In this document: positions 24,817 through 34,315 of the stretch, one piece after another
Layout of the letters: every line of letters begins with the position of its first letter
Position numbering within the stretch: position 1 is the first letter of the stretch
Assembly: GCA_030656145.1 (NCBI GenBank)
Contig: JAUSOF010000095.1
Span: 90,079-154,078, forward strand
Source of the DNA: Pseudomonas sp.
GTDB lineage: Bacteria; Pseudomonadota; Gammaproteobacteria; Pseudomonadales; Pseudomonadaceae
Direction: 5' to 3'
Length of the DNA: 64,000 nucleotides
The notes under the pieces: model-generated
The model's input: the letters and a program-made list of their open reading frames with translations, nothing else
Databases searched by the model: none
What the model was told of the DNA's origin: nothing
Made by a program: the position numbers and the translations under genes

Positions 24817-26421
24817 TCACTTCACGTCCGGTGGGGTCTGAAAGGTGTGATAAGGCGCTGGCGACGGAACTGTCCACTCCAGGCCTTCGGCACCGTCCCA
24901 GGGTTTGGCCGGCGCGGGCTTACCGCCACGGATGCACTTGATCACGATAAATAGGAACAACAACTGAGTGGCGCCGAACATAAAGGCGCCGATCGAGGAC
25001 ACCATGTTGAAGTTGGCGAACATCATGTTGTAGTCAGGAATACGCCGTGGCATGCCGGCCAAACCCACAAAGTGCATCGGGAAGAAGGCCAGGTTCATGC
25101 CCACAAAGCTCATCCAGAAATGCAGCTTGCCCAGGGTCTCGTCGTACATGTGCCCGGTCCACTTCGGCAGCCAGTAGTAGGCCGAGGCGAAGATGCCGAA
25201 GATCGCACCCGGCACCAGCACATAGTGGAAGTGCGCCACCACGAAGTAGGTGTCGTGGTACTGGAAGTCGGCCGGGGCGATGGCCAGCATCAGGCCGGAG
25301 AAGCCGCCGATGGTGAAGAGGATGACGAAGGCCACCGAAAACAGCATCGGCGTCTCGAACGTCATCGACCCCTGCCACATGGTGCTGGCCCAGTTGAACA
25401 CCTTCACTCCGGTCGGTACGGCGATCAGCATGGTGGCGTACATAAAGAACAGCTGGCCGGTGAGCGGGATGCCCACGGTGAACATGTGGTGCGCCCAGAC
25501 GATGAACGACAGGAAGGCAATGGAGGCCGTGGCGTAGACCATCGAGGTATAGCCGAACAGCGGCTTGCGGGCGAAGGCCGGGATGATCGCACTGACCGCA
25601 CCGAACGCCGGCAGGATCATGATGTACACCTCGGGATGCCCGAAGAACCAGAACACGTGCTGGAACAGTACCGGGTCACCGCCGCCAGCGGCGTTGAAGA
25701 AGCTGGTGCCGAAGTGGATATCCATCAGCATCATGGTCACGCAACCCGCCAGTACCGGCATCACCGCAATCAGCAGGAAACCGGTGATCAACCAGGTCCA
25801 GACGAACAGCGGCATCTTCATCAGGGTCATGCCGGGGGCGCGCAGGTTGAGGATGGTGGCGACCACGTTGATCGCGCCCATGATCGAACTGATGCCCATC
25901 AGGTGCACGGCGAAGATAAAGAAGGTGGTGCTTTCCGGCCCGTAAGTGGTCGACAGCGGGGCATAGAAAGTCCAACCGAAGTTCGGCCCGCCGCCTTCCA
26001 TAAACAGGGTGCTGACCAAGAGGCCGAAGGCCGCCGGCAGCAGCCAGAAGCTGAAGTTATTCATGCGCGGCAGGGCCATGTCCGGCGCGCCGATCATCAG
26101 CGGAATCATCCAGTTGGCCAGGCCGACAAAGGCCGGCATCACCGCGCCGAAGACCATGATCAGGCCGTGCATGGTGGTCATCTGGTTGAAGAACTCCGGC
26201 TGCACGATCTGCAGGCCCGGCTGGAACAGCTCGGCACGAATCACCATGGCCATACTGCCGCCCAGCAGGAACATGGCGAAGCTGAACCACAGGTACATGG
26301 TGCCGATATCTTTATGGTTGGTGGTCAACACCCAGCGCATCAGGCCCTTGGCCGGGCCGTGGTGATGGTCATGTCCGGCATGACCGTGGCCAACGTGGCC
26401 CGGATCGATCACTGCACTCAT
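24817..26421 (-). CDS. ctaD: Cytochrome c oxidase subunit I
   Basis: A 534-residue protein with twelve membrane helices. HVFWFFGHPEVYIMILP contains the CuB His and the cross-linked Tyr, and FETPMLFSVAFVILFTIGG plus HDTYFVVAHFHYVL contain the haem a3/a ligands. An His/Gly-rich N-terminus (HVGHGHAGHDHHHG) could bind metal. It is the catalytic core of a caa3/aa3 oxidase and lies 5 bases after ctaC. Confidence 0.98.
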   Translation of the reverse strand: MSAVIDPGHVGHGHAGHDHHHGPAKGLMRWVLTTNHKDIGTMYLWFSFAMFLLGGSMAMVIRAELFQPGLQIVQPEFFNQMTTMHGLIMVFGAVMPAFVGLANWMIPLMIGAPDMALPRMNNFSFWLLPAAFGLLVSTLFMEGGGPNFGWTFYAPLSTTYGPESTTFFIFAVHLMGISSIMGAINVVATILNLRAPGMTLMKMPLFVWTWLITGFLLIAVMPVLAGCVTMMLMDIHFGTSFFNAAGGGDPVLFQHVFWFFGHPEVYIMILPAFGAVSAIIPAFARKPLFGYTSMVYATASIAFLSFIVWAHHMFTVGIPLTGQLFFMYATMLIAVPTGVKVFNWASTMWQGSMTFETPMLFSVAFVILFTIGGFSGLMLAIAPADFQYHDTYFVVAHFHYVLVPGAIFGIFASAYYWLPKWTGHMYDETLGKLHFWMSFVGMNLAFFPMHFVGLAGMPRRIPDYNMMFANFNMVSSIGAFMFGATQLLFLFIVIKCIRGGKPAPAKPWDGAEGLEWTVPSPAPYHTFQTPPDVK

Positions 26422-26426
26422 GTCCG

Positions 26427-27551
26427 TTACTCCTGAGCCTGTTTGAAGGCAACGATGTCCTGTGGGGTGACCATGTCACCGAGCTTGTTGCCCCAGGCGT
26501 TGCGTTCGTAGGTGATGATCGCGGCCAGGTCGACTTCCGACAGTTGCTTGCCGAAGGCGGCCATGGAGGTACCGGGCTTGCCGTTGACCACGATGTCGAT
26601 ATGGCCTTCAGCCGAGCCGATCGCGATGGCCGAGCCCTTGAGCGCTGGGAACATCGGCGGCAAGCCTTCGCCATTGGCTTGGTGACAGGCAGCACAGGCG
26701 GTGACATAGGCCTTCTCGCCACGTGCCATCAGCTCATCCATGCTCCACTCCTTGCTGGTCAGCTCGCGCTCGGCAGCGGCCAGCTGCTTGCGCTCGGCCA
26801 GCCAGATGACGAAGTCTTCTTTCGACTTGGCTTCAACCACCACCGGCATGAAGCCATGGTCCTTGCCGCACAACTCGGTGCATTGACCACGAAAGATCCC
26901 GGGCTCATCGATACGCGTCCAGGACTCGTTGATGAAGCCAGGAATGGCATCCTTCTTCACCGCCAGGGCCGGCACCCACCAGGAGTGGATCACGTCGGCG
27001 GCGGTAATCAGAAAGCGCACCTTGGTACCCACCGGCACCACTAGCGGCTCATCGACCTCGAGCAGGTAGTGCTCGCCCTTGACGGCCAGGTTGTTGATCT
27101 GGCTTCTCGGCGTGGTCAGGTTGCTGAAGAATTCGACGTCCTGGCCCAGGTATTTGTAATGCCACTTCCACTGGTACCCGGTGATCTGAATGTCCAGCTC
27201 GGATTCAGAGCTGTCATAGATCTCGATCAGCACCTTGGTCGCCGGAATAGCCATCAGCACCAGAATCAGCAGCGGCACCACGGTCCAGAGGATCTCCACC
27301 GTAGTACTTTCGTGGAAGTGCGCAGGCTTGTGCCCAGTGGAACGGCGGTGGACGAGCATCGACCAGAACATGGCGCCGAACACAATCACGCCGATGACCA
27401 CACATATCCAGAAGATGGTCATGTGCAAGTCAAATACTGAACGACTGACCTCAGTAGCTCCAGGCGACATGTTGACTGTCCAGTTGGCGTGGGCCGAACT
27501 GAATGCCAAACACAGCAGGAGGCTCATCCAAGCGCGTGGATGTCGCATCAT
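26427..27551 (-). CDS. ctaC: Cytochrome c oxidase subunit II with C-terminal cytochrome c
   Basis: A 374-residue protein with a signal/first helix, a second membrane helix (about 42-64), a CuA domain with GQCTELCGKDHGFMPV (two Cys, His, Met ligands), and a C-terminal c-type haem domain marked by CAACHQANGEG. The fused cytochrome makes this a caa3-type oxidase that can take electrons from membrane or soluble cytochromes. It is the first gene of the oxidase operon; two adjacent ATGs are possible starts, after AAGGGGAACC. Confidence 0.97.
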   Translation of the reverse strand: MMRHPRAWMSLLLCLAFSSAHANWTVNMSPGATEVSRSVFDLHMTIFWICVVIGVIVFGAMFWSMLVHRRSTGHKPAHFHESTTVEILWTVVPLLILVLMAIPATKVLIEIYDSSESELDIQITGYQWKWHYKYLGQDVEFFSNLTTPRSQINNLAVKGEHYLLEVDEPLVVPVGTKVRFLITAADVIHSWWVPALAVKKDAIPGFINESWTRIDEPGIFRGQCTELCGKDHGFMPVVVEAKSKEDFVIWLAERKQLAAAERELTSKEWSMDELMARGEKAYVTACAACHQANGEGLPPMFPALKGSAIAIGSAEGHIDIVVNGKPGTSMAAFGKQLSEVDLAAIITYERNAWGNKLGDMVTPQDIVAFKQAQE

Positions 27552-27901
27552 TGCGGGTTCCCCTTATCGTTCTTGTTATCCCGCCGGCGAAGCATGCGAA
27601 GAAAGCTCAATAGCCATGACAACTATCGAAACCCCCGTGCCGCAGTCCGTCCGGTGCTGTCAGGTACTGCCTTTCAAAATCGAGTATAGACGGCGACTTC
27701 GACCTGGCAACGTCAGAACGAAAATGACCAAAGCCGCGCAAGGCTTGTGCTAAGCGTCATTTAGGGTGTGACCTAGCTAGCATCGGGGGTAGCGTCTTAT
27801 AGCGCTCTCGCATAAGTATGAAAAATTTATGACAATCTCATCTGAGCAACCGGCTCCGGCCAGCTAAGGTTCACGCCCATGTCCCCACATCAGGAGCAGT
27901 C
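27552..27901. promoter_or_regulatory. Divergent promoter region of the oxidase operon
   Basis: 350 bases between ctaC and the facing hypothetical gene. No coding frame is convincing. AT-rich patches lie near 27800-27835 (GCATAAGTATGAAAAATTT). I cannot name a specific operator. Confidence 0.4.
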
Positions 27902-28558
27902 ATGAATACCCCCGCATTGCGCGAACTGATTCAGCGCGCTCACCAGCACGAAGCAAGCAGTCAACAGCTCCATAAGCAACTGGGCGCACAACTGGAACGA
28001 CTGCATCCCTCCATTCGCCTGCCCGATACCGACACTCTGGGCGTGCTGACGCGCTTTGTCAGCGCTTACATCGAGCAGGTACCCGATGTACTGGAAGCGG
28101 CCAATGAGGTAGCACGCGAAGCTGGTATCGAGGCGCAGATCAAGCCGGTGCTGAAAATTGCCGAGCAGTTTTTTCTCCAGCCGCCCGCACTGCTCAACGG
28201 GCATGACGGCCTCGATGGTTTGCTCGACGAAGCCTACCTGGCTCATCGCCTGGTCGAGGAGGTCAACGACCGCTATATTGCCCATCTGGGCCAGCCACTG
28301 ATCCCCCTGGACACCACGGTTGCCAACCTGATTGCGCACCAGTTGATCGGCGAGCCGTTTGCCAATCAGCTGGACGAAGCAGTGCATCACGCGGTGGATG
28401 GCATGCTCGACGAAGCCAGCTTCGACCAAGCCTCCGTGCGTGCCTACCGTGAACGCTTGAGCGACCCGCAAACCGCAGCAGCCTGGGAACGCTGGCCCTG
28501 CCTGTCAGGCCAGCTGGGGGTAGAACTGCAGCTGGATGAATCGCGCGCGGCGAGCTGA
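27902..28558 (+). CDS. Conserved hypothetical protein beside the oxidase operon
   Basis: A 218-residue soluble, mostly helical protein with no signal peptide and no motif I recognise. Acidic helices such as NGHDGLDGLLDEAYLAHRLVEEVNDRY dominate. The ribosome site AGGAGCAGTC precedes ATG 27902. A gene in the same place (PA0104) lies between the oxidase operon and a carbonic anhydrase in P. aeruginosa, so it is part of a conserved neighbourhood. Function unknown. Confidence 0.75.
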   Translation: MNTPALRELIQRAHQHEASSQQLHKQLGAQLERLHPSIRLPDTDTLGVLTRFVSAYIEQVPDVLEAANEVAREAGIEAQIKPVLKIAEQFFLQPPALLNGHDGLDGLLDEAYLAHRLVEEVNDRYIAHLGQPLIPLDTTVANLIAHQLIGEPFANQLDEAVHHAVDGMLDEASFDQASVRAYRERLSDPQTAAAWERWPCLSGQLGVELQLDESRAAS

Positions 28559-28601
28559 CAAGCGCTTCACCGGCCAGCCCGGGATAACGCCTGGATCACC
28601 G

Positions 28602-29315
28602 TCAGACCTGCAAATAGCGCGGCCGCGGCGTGGCCATCGGCAGCGGGCCGTCACCGATCTGACGGAACTCGCCTTTCTCGGCGTCATAGGCTTTGATCGC
28701 GCTGGTCTCGATGTCGTACACCCAGCCATGGATGAACAGCTGACCACTGGCCAGACGCGAGGCCACCGAAGGATGGGTACGCAGGTGGTCGAGCTGGGCC
28801 ACCACGTTCTCCTCGGTGAGGATGCCCAGGGTGTTGTGATCAGCGCAGCCGCAATTGTCCGCCACCACGATCTTGGCCACCTCGGCATGACGCAGCCAGG
28901 CTTTGACCGTGGGCATGCGATCCAGCTCTTCGGGGTTGAGCACCGCCTTCATCGCGCCGCAATCGGAGTGCCCGCAGATGATGATGTGGTGCACGCCGAG
29001 GGCCATCACCGCGTATTCGATGGCCGTGGACACCCCGCCCATCATCTGCCCGTACGGCGGCACCACGTTACCGACGTTGCGGGTGACGAACAGGTCGCCG
29101 GGATCGCTCTGGGTGATCAATTCGGGGACGATGCGCGAGTCGGCGCAGGTGATGATCATCGCCCTCGGCGTCTGCTCATGGGCGAGCTTCTTGAACAGCG
29201 CCTGCTGCTGCGGGAACACATCCTGACGAAAGCGCTGAAAACCTTCGATGATATTGCGCAGCGCGTCCTCGGCACTTTCCACCACGCGGTTGTTCTGCTG
29301 CTCTTGCTTGTCCAT
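28602..29315 (-). CDS. Beta-class carbonic anhydrase
   Basis: A 237-residue beta-carbonic anhydrase interconverting CO2 and bicarbonate. TCADSR gives the first zinc Cys with the Asp-Arg dyad, and ICGHSDCGAM gives the His and second Cys. RNVGNVVPPYG is the usual substrate-pocket motif. ATG 29315 (MDKQEQQNN) is preferred; the longer frame starts at 29390 without a supporting ribosome site. It corresponds in position to the P. aeruginosa psCA near PA0102. Confidence 0.95.
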   Translation of the reverse strand: MDKQEQQNNRVVESAEDALRNIIEGFQRFRQDVFPQQQALFKKLAHEQTPRAMIITCADSRIVPELITQSDPGDLFVTRNVGNVVPPYGQMMGGVSTAIEYAVMALGVHHIIICGHSDCGAMKAVLNPEELDRMPTVKAWLRHAEVAKIVVADNCGCADHNTLGILTEENVVAQLDHLRTHPSVASRLASGQLFIHGWVYDIETSAIKAYDAEKGEFRQIGDGPLPMATPRPRYLQV

Positions 29316-29560
29316 AGGGCTGGCCTCGAAAAATCTGCGGGGTTGCATCCTTCTGGCTCGGCTGAATGTCCCGAGCAGGTGATTGCGCACCGTTACTGGA
29401 CACTCGACGCGCGCCTTTGGTCACCGCGAACCCCGCCAATGGCAGCCTGACAGGTCGCGTGTGCGATCAGCAGCAATTGGCGTTCCAGTTGTGTTACTTG
29501 GCCGCGATAGCTGCAAGCGGACACCGTAAGCGAGCGCTTATTCAGCGTAACGCCAAGGAA

Positions 29561-30622
29561 TCACAGCAGGCTCAGTTGCGCCCCCGGCGGGCAGAATTGC
29601 GAGCAGTCCAGACCCTCGCTGTCGCGGCGATCCAGGCCCAGTTTGCGCCTGGCCAGGCGAAAACGCTGGGCCAGCAGGTCGGCGAACGGGCCTTCGCCAC
29701 GCATGCGGCTGCCGAAGCGGCTGTCGTAGTTCTTGCCGCCGCGCGACTGACGAATCAGGCTCATGACATGCACGGCGCGCTCGGGGAAGTGTGCCTGCAA
29801 CCATTGCTCGAACAGCTCGGCGATTTCCAGCGGCAGGCGCAGCAGTACATAGCCGGCGGAGCGCGCGCCGGCATCGCGAGCGGCTTCCAGCAGGTTTTCC
29901 AGCTCCATGTCGTTGATCATCGGAATCATCGGCGCGCACATCACGCTGACTGGCACCCCGGCCTCGTGCAGGGTGCGCATCGCGCGCAGGCGTGCCCCCG
30001 GCGAAGCGGCGCGCGGTTCCATGATGCGTTTCAGCTCGTCGTCGAGGGTGGTCAGGCTGAAGGCCACGCTGACCAGGCGCTGGCTGGCCAGCTCGGCGAG
30101 CAGGTCGAGGTCGCGCAGGATCAGCGAACCCTTGGTGATGATGTGCACGGGATGCTTGTAGCGCAGGAGAATTTCCAGGGCCTGGCGGGTCAGGCGCTGT
30201 TCGCGCTCGATCGGCTGGTAGGCATCGGTATTGATGCCCAGGGCGATTGGCTGCGGCACATAGCCGGGCTTCTGCAGCTCTTCCTCGAGACGGCTAGCCA
30301 GGTTGGTCTTGGCAATCAACCGGGTTTCGAAATCGATGCCCGGCGACATGTCCCAGTAGGCGTGGCTCGGGCGGGCGAAGCAGTAGATGCAGCCGTGCTC
30401 GCAGCCCCGATAAGGATTCACCGAACGGTCGAAACCGACATCCGGCGAGTTGTTGCGGGTGATCACCGTCTTCGCCAGTTCGCGGCGCACCTCGGTGGCG
30501 CGCGACGGCGGCGTCTCGTCCTGAAACCAGCCATCGTCTTCGGCCTCCGAGCGAGTCGGGGCGAAACGGTTGTGCGGGTTGCTGACAGCCCCACGACCGC
30601 GGGTTGGCAAGAAAATGGACAT
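29561..30622 (-). CDS. PA0069-type radical SAM protein, SOS-regulated
   Basis: A 353-residue radical SAM protein. NPYRGCEHGCIYCFARPSH carries the CxxxCxxC cluster motif, here within a spore-photoproduct-lyase-like frame. The family (PA0069 / Rv2578c type) has no proven reaction; resemblance to photoproduct lyases suggests nucleic acid repair. A near-perfect LexA box ends 20 bases upstream of ATG 30622, supporting a DNA-damage role. P. aeruginosa PA0069 is known to belong to the LexA regulon. Confidence 0.9.
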   Translation of the reverse strand: MSIFLPTRGRGAVSNPHNRFAPTRSEAEDDGWFQDETPPSRATEVRRELAKTVITRNNSPDVGFDRSVNPYRGCEHGCIYCFARPSHAYWDMSPGIDFETRLIAKTNLASRLEEELQKPGYVPQPIALGINTDAYQPIEREQRLTRQALEILLRYKHPVHIITKGSLILRDLDLLAELASQRLVSVAFSLTTLDDELKRIMEPRAASPGARLRAMRTLHEAGVPVSVMCAPMIPMINDMELENLLEAARDAGARSAGYVLLRLPLEIAELFEQWLQAHFPERAVHVMSLIRQSRGGKNYDSRFGSRMRGEGPFADLLAQRFRLARRKLGLDRRDSEGLDCSQFCPPGAQLSLL

Positions 30623-30641
30623 AGGTGACTCCGGCAGAATA

Positions 30642-30657
30642 CTGTATATAAATACAG
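30642..30657. promoter_or_regulatory. LexA (SOS) box
   Basis: CTGTATATAAATACAG fits CTG-N10-CAG with an alternating TA centre, differing by one base from the ideal. It lies 20 bases upstream of the radical SAM start. Confidence 0.88.
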
Positions 30658-30970
30658 TTATTTTGCTCAGCCACCAAGTGCCAGTCGTCGCCTGCAGTGG
30701 CAGTGGCAGTGGCATTCCCAGGCCGCAGACGCTCTGCTCATAGGCAGAGCCTGTGGCGTCATCCACTCGGCTCAGGGGTTGCGAGCGCGCCTCCTGGTCT
30801 TGGCGTCGCGCAACGCCTGCAACGGGCGTTTTGTAGGCGCTCGCAAACTGCCTCTGCGCTCTCGAACAAGCGCAATCCGCGACGGGGTTGCCGAGTGTGA
30901 TCAGCATCAGATGGCGGGCGTCTATCAGCCATCGTCCGGGGTTTGCCTGGGCATTGCGGCGAGTCTGAGC
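30658..30970. other. Gap between the LexA box and glsA
   Basis: About 310 bases with no gene I can support. It contains a short GGCAGT tandem repeat (about 30696-30713) and presumably the glsA promoter. An upstream in-frame extension of glsA to 30779 has no family similarity. Confidence 0.4.
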
Positions 30971-31879
30971 ATGCAAGCGCTGTTGAATGAAATCCTCGAT
31001 GAAGTCCGCCCGTTAATCGGTCAGGGCAAGGTGGCCGATTACATCCCGGCGCTGGCCGATGTGCCGGGCAACCAGCTGGGTATTGCGGTGTACAGCAACG
31101 AGGGCGAGCTGTTCTGTGCGGGCGATGCGCGTACGGCATTTTCCGTGCAGAGCATCTCCAAGGTGTTCAGTCTGGTGCAGGCCATCGGTCACTCCGGCGA
31201 GGACATCTGGCAGCGTTTGGGCCACGAGCCGTCCGGGCAGCCGTTCGACTCGCTGGTGCAGCTGGAGTTCGAGCGCGGTCGGCCACGCAACCCGTTCATC
31301 AACGCCGGCGCCCTGGTGATCTGCGATATCAACCAGTCGCGCTTTGCTGCGCCGGTGGTGTCGATGCGTGATTTCGTTCGCCGCCTGGCCGGCAACCCGC
31401 TGGTGGCGGTGGATAACCGGGTGGCCGATTCGGAGTACCAGCACCGTGCGCGCAACGCGGCAGCGGCCTACCTGATGCAGTCCTTTGGTAATTTCCATAA
31501 CGAGGTCGAGACAGTGCTGCGCAGCTACTTCAGTTGCTGCGCCCTGCGCATGAGTTGCGTCGACCTGGCGCGGGCCTTCGGTTTCCTGGCCAACCAGGGC
31601 TTCTGCAAGCACAGCGGTGCGCAGATCCTTACGTCGCGGCAGACCAAGCAGGTCAACGCGATCATGGCCACTAGCGGCCTGTACGACGAGGCCGGCAACT
31701 TCGCCTACCGGGTCGGCCTGCCGGGCAAGAGCGGGGTCGGTGGCGGCATCGTCGCGGTGGTGCCGGGGCGCTTCAGCGTCTGTATCTGGTCACCGGAACT
31801 GAACGCCGCCGGCAACTCCCTGGCCGGGATCAAGGCCCTGGAGCTACTCAGTGAGCGGATTGGCTGGTCGGTATTTTGA
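30971..31879 (+). CDS. glsA: Glutaminase
   Basis: A 302-residue serine-dependent glutaminase converting glutamine to glutamate and ammonia. FSVQSISKVFSL contains the catalytic SxxK pair, and RNPFINAGALV, YRVGLPGKSGVGGGI are family signatures. The length equals that of the family. ATG 30971 follows CTGAGC only weakly, but family alignment favours it. Single gene, no operon partner. Confidence 0.96.
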   Translation: MQALLNEILDEVRPLIGQGKVADYIPALADVPGNQLGIAVYSNEGELFCAGDARTAFSVQSISKVFSLVQAIGHSGEDIWQRLGHEPSGQPFDSLVQLEFERGRPRNPFINAGALVICDINQSRFAAPVVSMRDFVRRLAGNPLVAVDNRVADSEYQHRARNAAAAYLMQSFGNFHNEVETVLRSYFSCCALRMSCVDLARAFGFLANQGFCKHSGAQILTSRQTKQVNAIMATSGLYDEAGNFAYRVGLPGKSGVGGGIVAVVPGRFSVCIWSPELNAAGNSLAGIKALELLSERIGWSVF

Positions 31880-31917
31880 ACGTCGGCCCAGAAGCCATTC
31901 TATAAATGACAACCCGC

Positions 31918-32373
31918 CTACAGCAGCTTGCGGAACTGCACGAAGCCCGAACGCTCGGCGACCCGTTCATACAGCAGCATCGCCTTGCTATTGGTTTCGT
32001 GGGTTAGCCAGTACACCCGCGAGCAGTCGGCCTGGCGGGCCTGATCGTAGACGTGTTCGATCAGTTGGCGACCAACCCCGCTGCTGCGCAGATCCTTGGC
32101 GATAAACAAATCCTGCAGGTAACAGTAGTCGCCGACGCTCCAGGTCGAACGATGGAAGATCCAGTGCACCAGGCCGATGGCCTTGCCCTCATGCCAGGCC
32201 AGGGCAGCATGCATCGGTTCGGCGGGGTCAAGAAAGCGCTGCCAGCTAATTTCGCTGGTAGCGGCGGGAATCTCGGTCATGTAGAAGCGCTGATAGCCCT
32301 GCCACAGGGGCAACCAGGCGGCATGATCAGCAGCGCTTACGGGGCGGATCTCGGCGGGAATGCGAACGACCAT
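31918..32373 (-). CDS. GNAT family N-acetyltransferase
   Basis: A 151-residue GNAT protein. LQDLFIAKDLRSSGVGRQLIEHV contains the acetyl-CoA pyrophosphate loop (RxxGxGxxL), and VYWLTHETNSKAMLLYERV is the terminal motif. Substrate unknown. ATG 32373 lies 8 bases after GGAGG. It is convergent with glsA; 36 bases separate the stops. Confidence 0.9.
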   Translation of the reverse strand: MVVRIPAEIRPVSAADHAAWLPLWQGYQRFYMTEIPAATSEISWQRFLDPAEPMHAALAWHEGKAIGLVHWIFHRSTWSVGDYCYLQDLFIAKDLRSSGVGRQLIEHVYDQARQADCSRVYWLTHETNSKAMLLYERVAERSGFVQFRKLL

Positions 32374-32592
32374 CAGACGGGCCTCCAGTTTTATTGTATG
32401 GAGCAAGCCGAACCATCCTGAAACGGTTACGGCGCCGCTGCAAGTAGGCGCGCCAGCTATTGTGCAAACCAGCGGGCGCAGGCTCGCCGAGCGGGCTGCC
32501 CCCGGCTGAGCGCATCAGCAGGCCGGGTTCCGTTTGTCGCTTACGTCCTGCCCCCGCGCCGGTAGGCCCATACTGGTTGTCGAGGTGAGCCG

Positions 32593-33171
32593 ATGAAACG
32601 CCAAACTGTCTCCGCGTCCGATATCCTGGAGAGCGCCCTGCAACTGGCCGATGTGTGCGGCTGGGAACGCCTGCACCTGTTTGATGTTGCCGCCGATCTC
32701 GACATTGGCCTGGACGCCATCGCCGTCCACTACCGGGAAAAAGATCGACTGGTTGACGCCTGGTTCGACCGCGCCGACCAGGCCATGCTGGTGCGTGGCA
32801 GCGGCGCAGATCTCGACGCGCTGGAGCCGAGCAAACGCCTGGAAGAACTGCTGGTAGCCTGGCTCGACAGCCTGGCCACGCACCGTTCGGTGACTGGGCA
32901 GATGCTGCTGTACAAGCTTGAACCCGCACATATCCATCTGCAGATACTTGGTTTGCTGCGCATCAGCCGCACCGTGCAGTGGTGGCGTGAGGGCGCCCGG
33001 CGCAAAACCCGGCACCTGCCGCGTATTGCCGAGGAAAGCCTGCTGACCGGCGCCTACCTGCGCAGTTTCATCCACTGGCTGCGCCACCCCGAGGAAGACG
33101 CTGCCGAGTTCCGCGCGTTCCTGCGTCGGCAACTGCGCTGCGGACCGCTGCTGCTGCTACTGAGGCAGTGA
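32593..33171 (+). CDS. TetR-like transcriptional regulator
   Basis: A 192-residue protein. Residues 8-55 look like a TetR helix-turn-helix (SASDILESALQLADVCGW ... LFDVAADLDIGLDAIAVHYREK), with the ending HYREKDRLVDAWF typical of the family. The rest is helical with no obvious ligand motif. GAGGTGAGCCG precedes ATG 32593. It stands alone ahead of the Tim44 gene; the target is not evident. Confidence 0.8.
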   Translation: MKRQTVSASDILESALQLADVCGWERLHLFDVAADLDIGLDAIAVHYREKDRLVDAWFDRADQAMLVRGSGADLDALEPSKRLEELLVAWLDSLATHRSVTGQMLLYKLEPAHIHLQILGLLRISRTVQWWREGARRKTRHLPRIAEESLLTGAYLRSFIHWLRHPEEDAAEFRAFLRRQLRCGPLLLLLRQ

Positions 33172-33285
33172 GGGCTGGCGGCGTTGAGCAAAAAGCAAAA
33201 GCCAGAAACATTCTATGACTAGCCTTCCGCGCCACTGGCGGGCAAGATGCCGTGCAGCGTTCCAACCACCAAGAGACAGCTAAAC

Positions 33286-34131
33286 ATGCAGCGTTTCCTC
33301 AGCATTGCCCTGGCCATGTGCCTAAGTTTGGGCCTTACCATGAGTTTTGATGCCGAAGCCAAGCGTTTGGGCGGCGGTAAGTCCTTTGGCTCCGCGCCGA
33401 GTCACCAGGCCCGCCAAGCGCCTGCACAGCAAACTGCCAGCGCACCAGCCGCCGGTCGTCAGCCCGCAGCAGCCAGCGGCGCCTCGCGCTGGCTTGGCCC
33501 CTTGGCCGGTCTGGCCGCGGGTGGCCTGCTCGCCTCGATGTTCATGGGTGACGGCTTCGAAGGCCTGCAGATCATGGACATGCTGATCTTTGGCCTGATC
33601 GCCTTCCTGCTGTTCCGCTTCCTCGCCGCTCGCCGCAAGCAGGCCGGCCCGGTAACCGCCAATGGCGCACCGATGCAGCGCGAAATGCCAGCTCAGGCAG
33701 CACCTGCCTCGATTTTCGGTGGCGCCAGCGCTGCCGCAATCAAGCCGGTAATCAATGCGCCGGCCTGGTTCAACGAGCAAAGCTTTGTCAGCGCCGGCCG
33801 CGAGCATTTCCTCAGCCTGCAGCAGCACTGGGATGCTGACGAGATGAACAAGATCGCCGAGTTCGTTACGCCTCAGCTGCTTGAGTTTCTCACCCGCGAG
33901 CGTGCCGATCTGGGTGAGGGCTTCCAGTCCACCTACGTCGACGACCTCGAAGTGCAGCTGGATGGCGTCGACGACCTGAGCGACAAGACCGTCGCCACCC
34001 TGACATTTACCGGCGTGGCGAAAACCTCGCGTTTCGACCAAGGTGAAGCCTTCAGCGAAAGCTGGCGCATGGAGCGCGCAGCCGGTGACAACCAGCCATG
34101 GCTGGTTGCCGGTATCCGCCAGAACGGCTAA
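33286..34131 (+). CDS. Tim44-like domain membrane protein
   Basis: A 281-residue protein with a signal peptide (cleavage near EAKA/EAKR), an Ala/Gln-rich low-complexity region, one or two hydrophobic helices (about 70-115) and a C-terminal Tim44-like domain from about residue 160 (FNEQSFVSAGREHFLSLQQHWDADEM). Bacterial Tim44-domain proteins are of unknown role, thought to sit at the inner membrane. I chose ATG 33286 since the upstream frame adds no recognisable sequence. Followed by a strong terminator. Confidence 0.88.
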   Translation: MQRFLSIALAMCLSLGLTMSFDAEAKRLGGGKSFGSAPSHQARQAPAQQTASAPAAGRQPAAASGASRWLGPLAGLAAGGLLASMFMGDGFEGLQIMDMLIFGLIAFLLFRFLAARRKQAGPVTANGAPMQREMPAQAAPASIFGGASAAAIKPVINAPAWFNEQSFVSAGREHFLSLQQHWDADEMNKIAEFVTPQLLEFLTRERADLGEGFQSTYVDDLEVQLDGVDDLSDKTVATLTFTGVAKTSRFDQGEAFSESWRMERAAGDNQPWLVAGIRQNG

Positions 34132-34151
34132 ACCCTTTCAGGCTTCACGCG

Positions 34152-34176
34152 AAACCCGGGCCTGTCCCGGGTTTTG
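34152..34176 (+). terminator. Rho-independent terminator after the Tim44 gene
   Basis: AACCCGGG (34153-34160) and CCCGGGTT (34166-34173) make an 8-bp stem with loop CCTGT, then a T-run. It lies 21 bases after the stop. Confidence 0.88.
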
Positions 34177-34315
34177 TGTTTCCCGGTAGCCAAGCCCCTC
34201 TTGCTCAGCCAGGCCGGGCAGAGTAAAAACCCAACGTTGGAGAGTTGCTGCGCCATATAGCGCAGCGCTATCCGTTGCTATCCCGTCATTTTGCCTTGCT
34301 GCTGGAGTCCACCCT

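Noticed and set aside
25072..26436. A 454-codon frame antisense to ctaD
   Set aside because: It is extremely rich in His, Gln, Glu and Arg, as expected for the complement of a membrane protein gene. The sense frame is clearly subunit I.
30779..30970. N-terminal extension of glutaminase by 64 residues
   Set aside because: The family starts at about MQALLNEIL (30971); the extension has no similarity and would lengthen the enzyme beyond the family norm.
33322..34041. A 239-codon frame antisense to the Tim44 gene
   Set aside because: Complement of a well-supported coding gene with signal peptide and domain.
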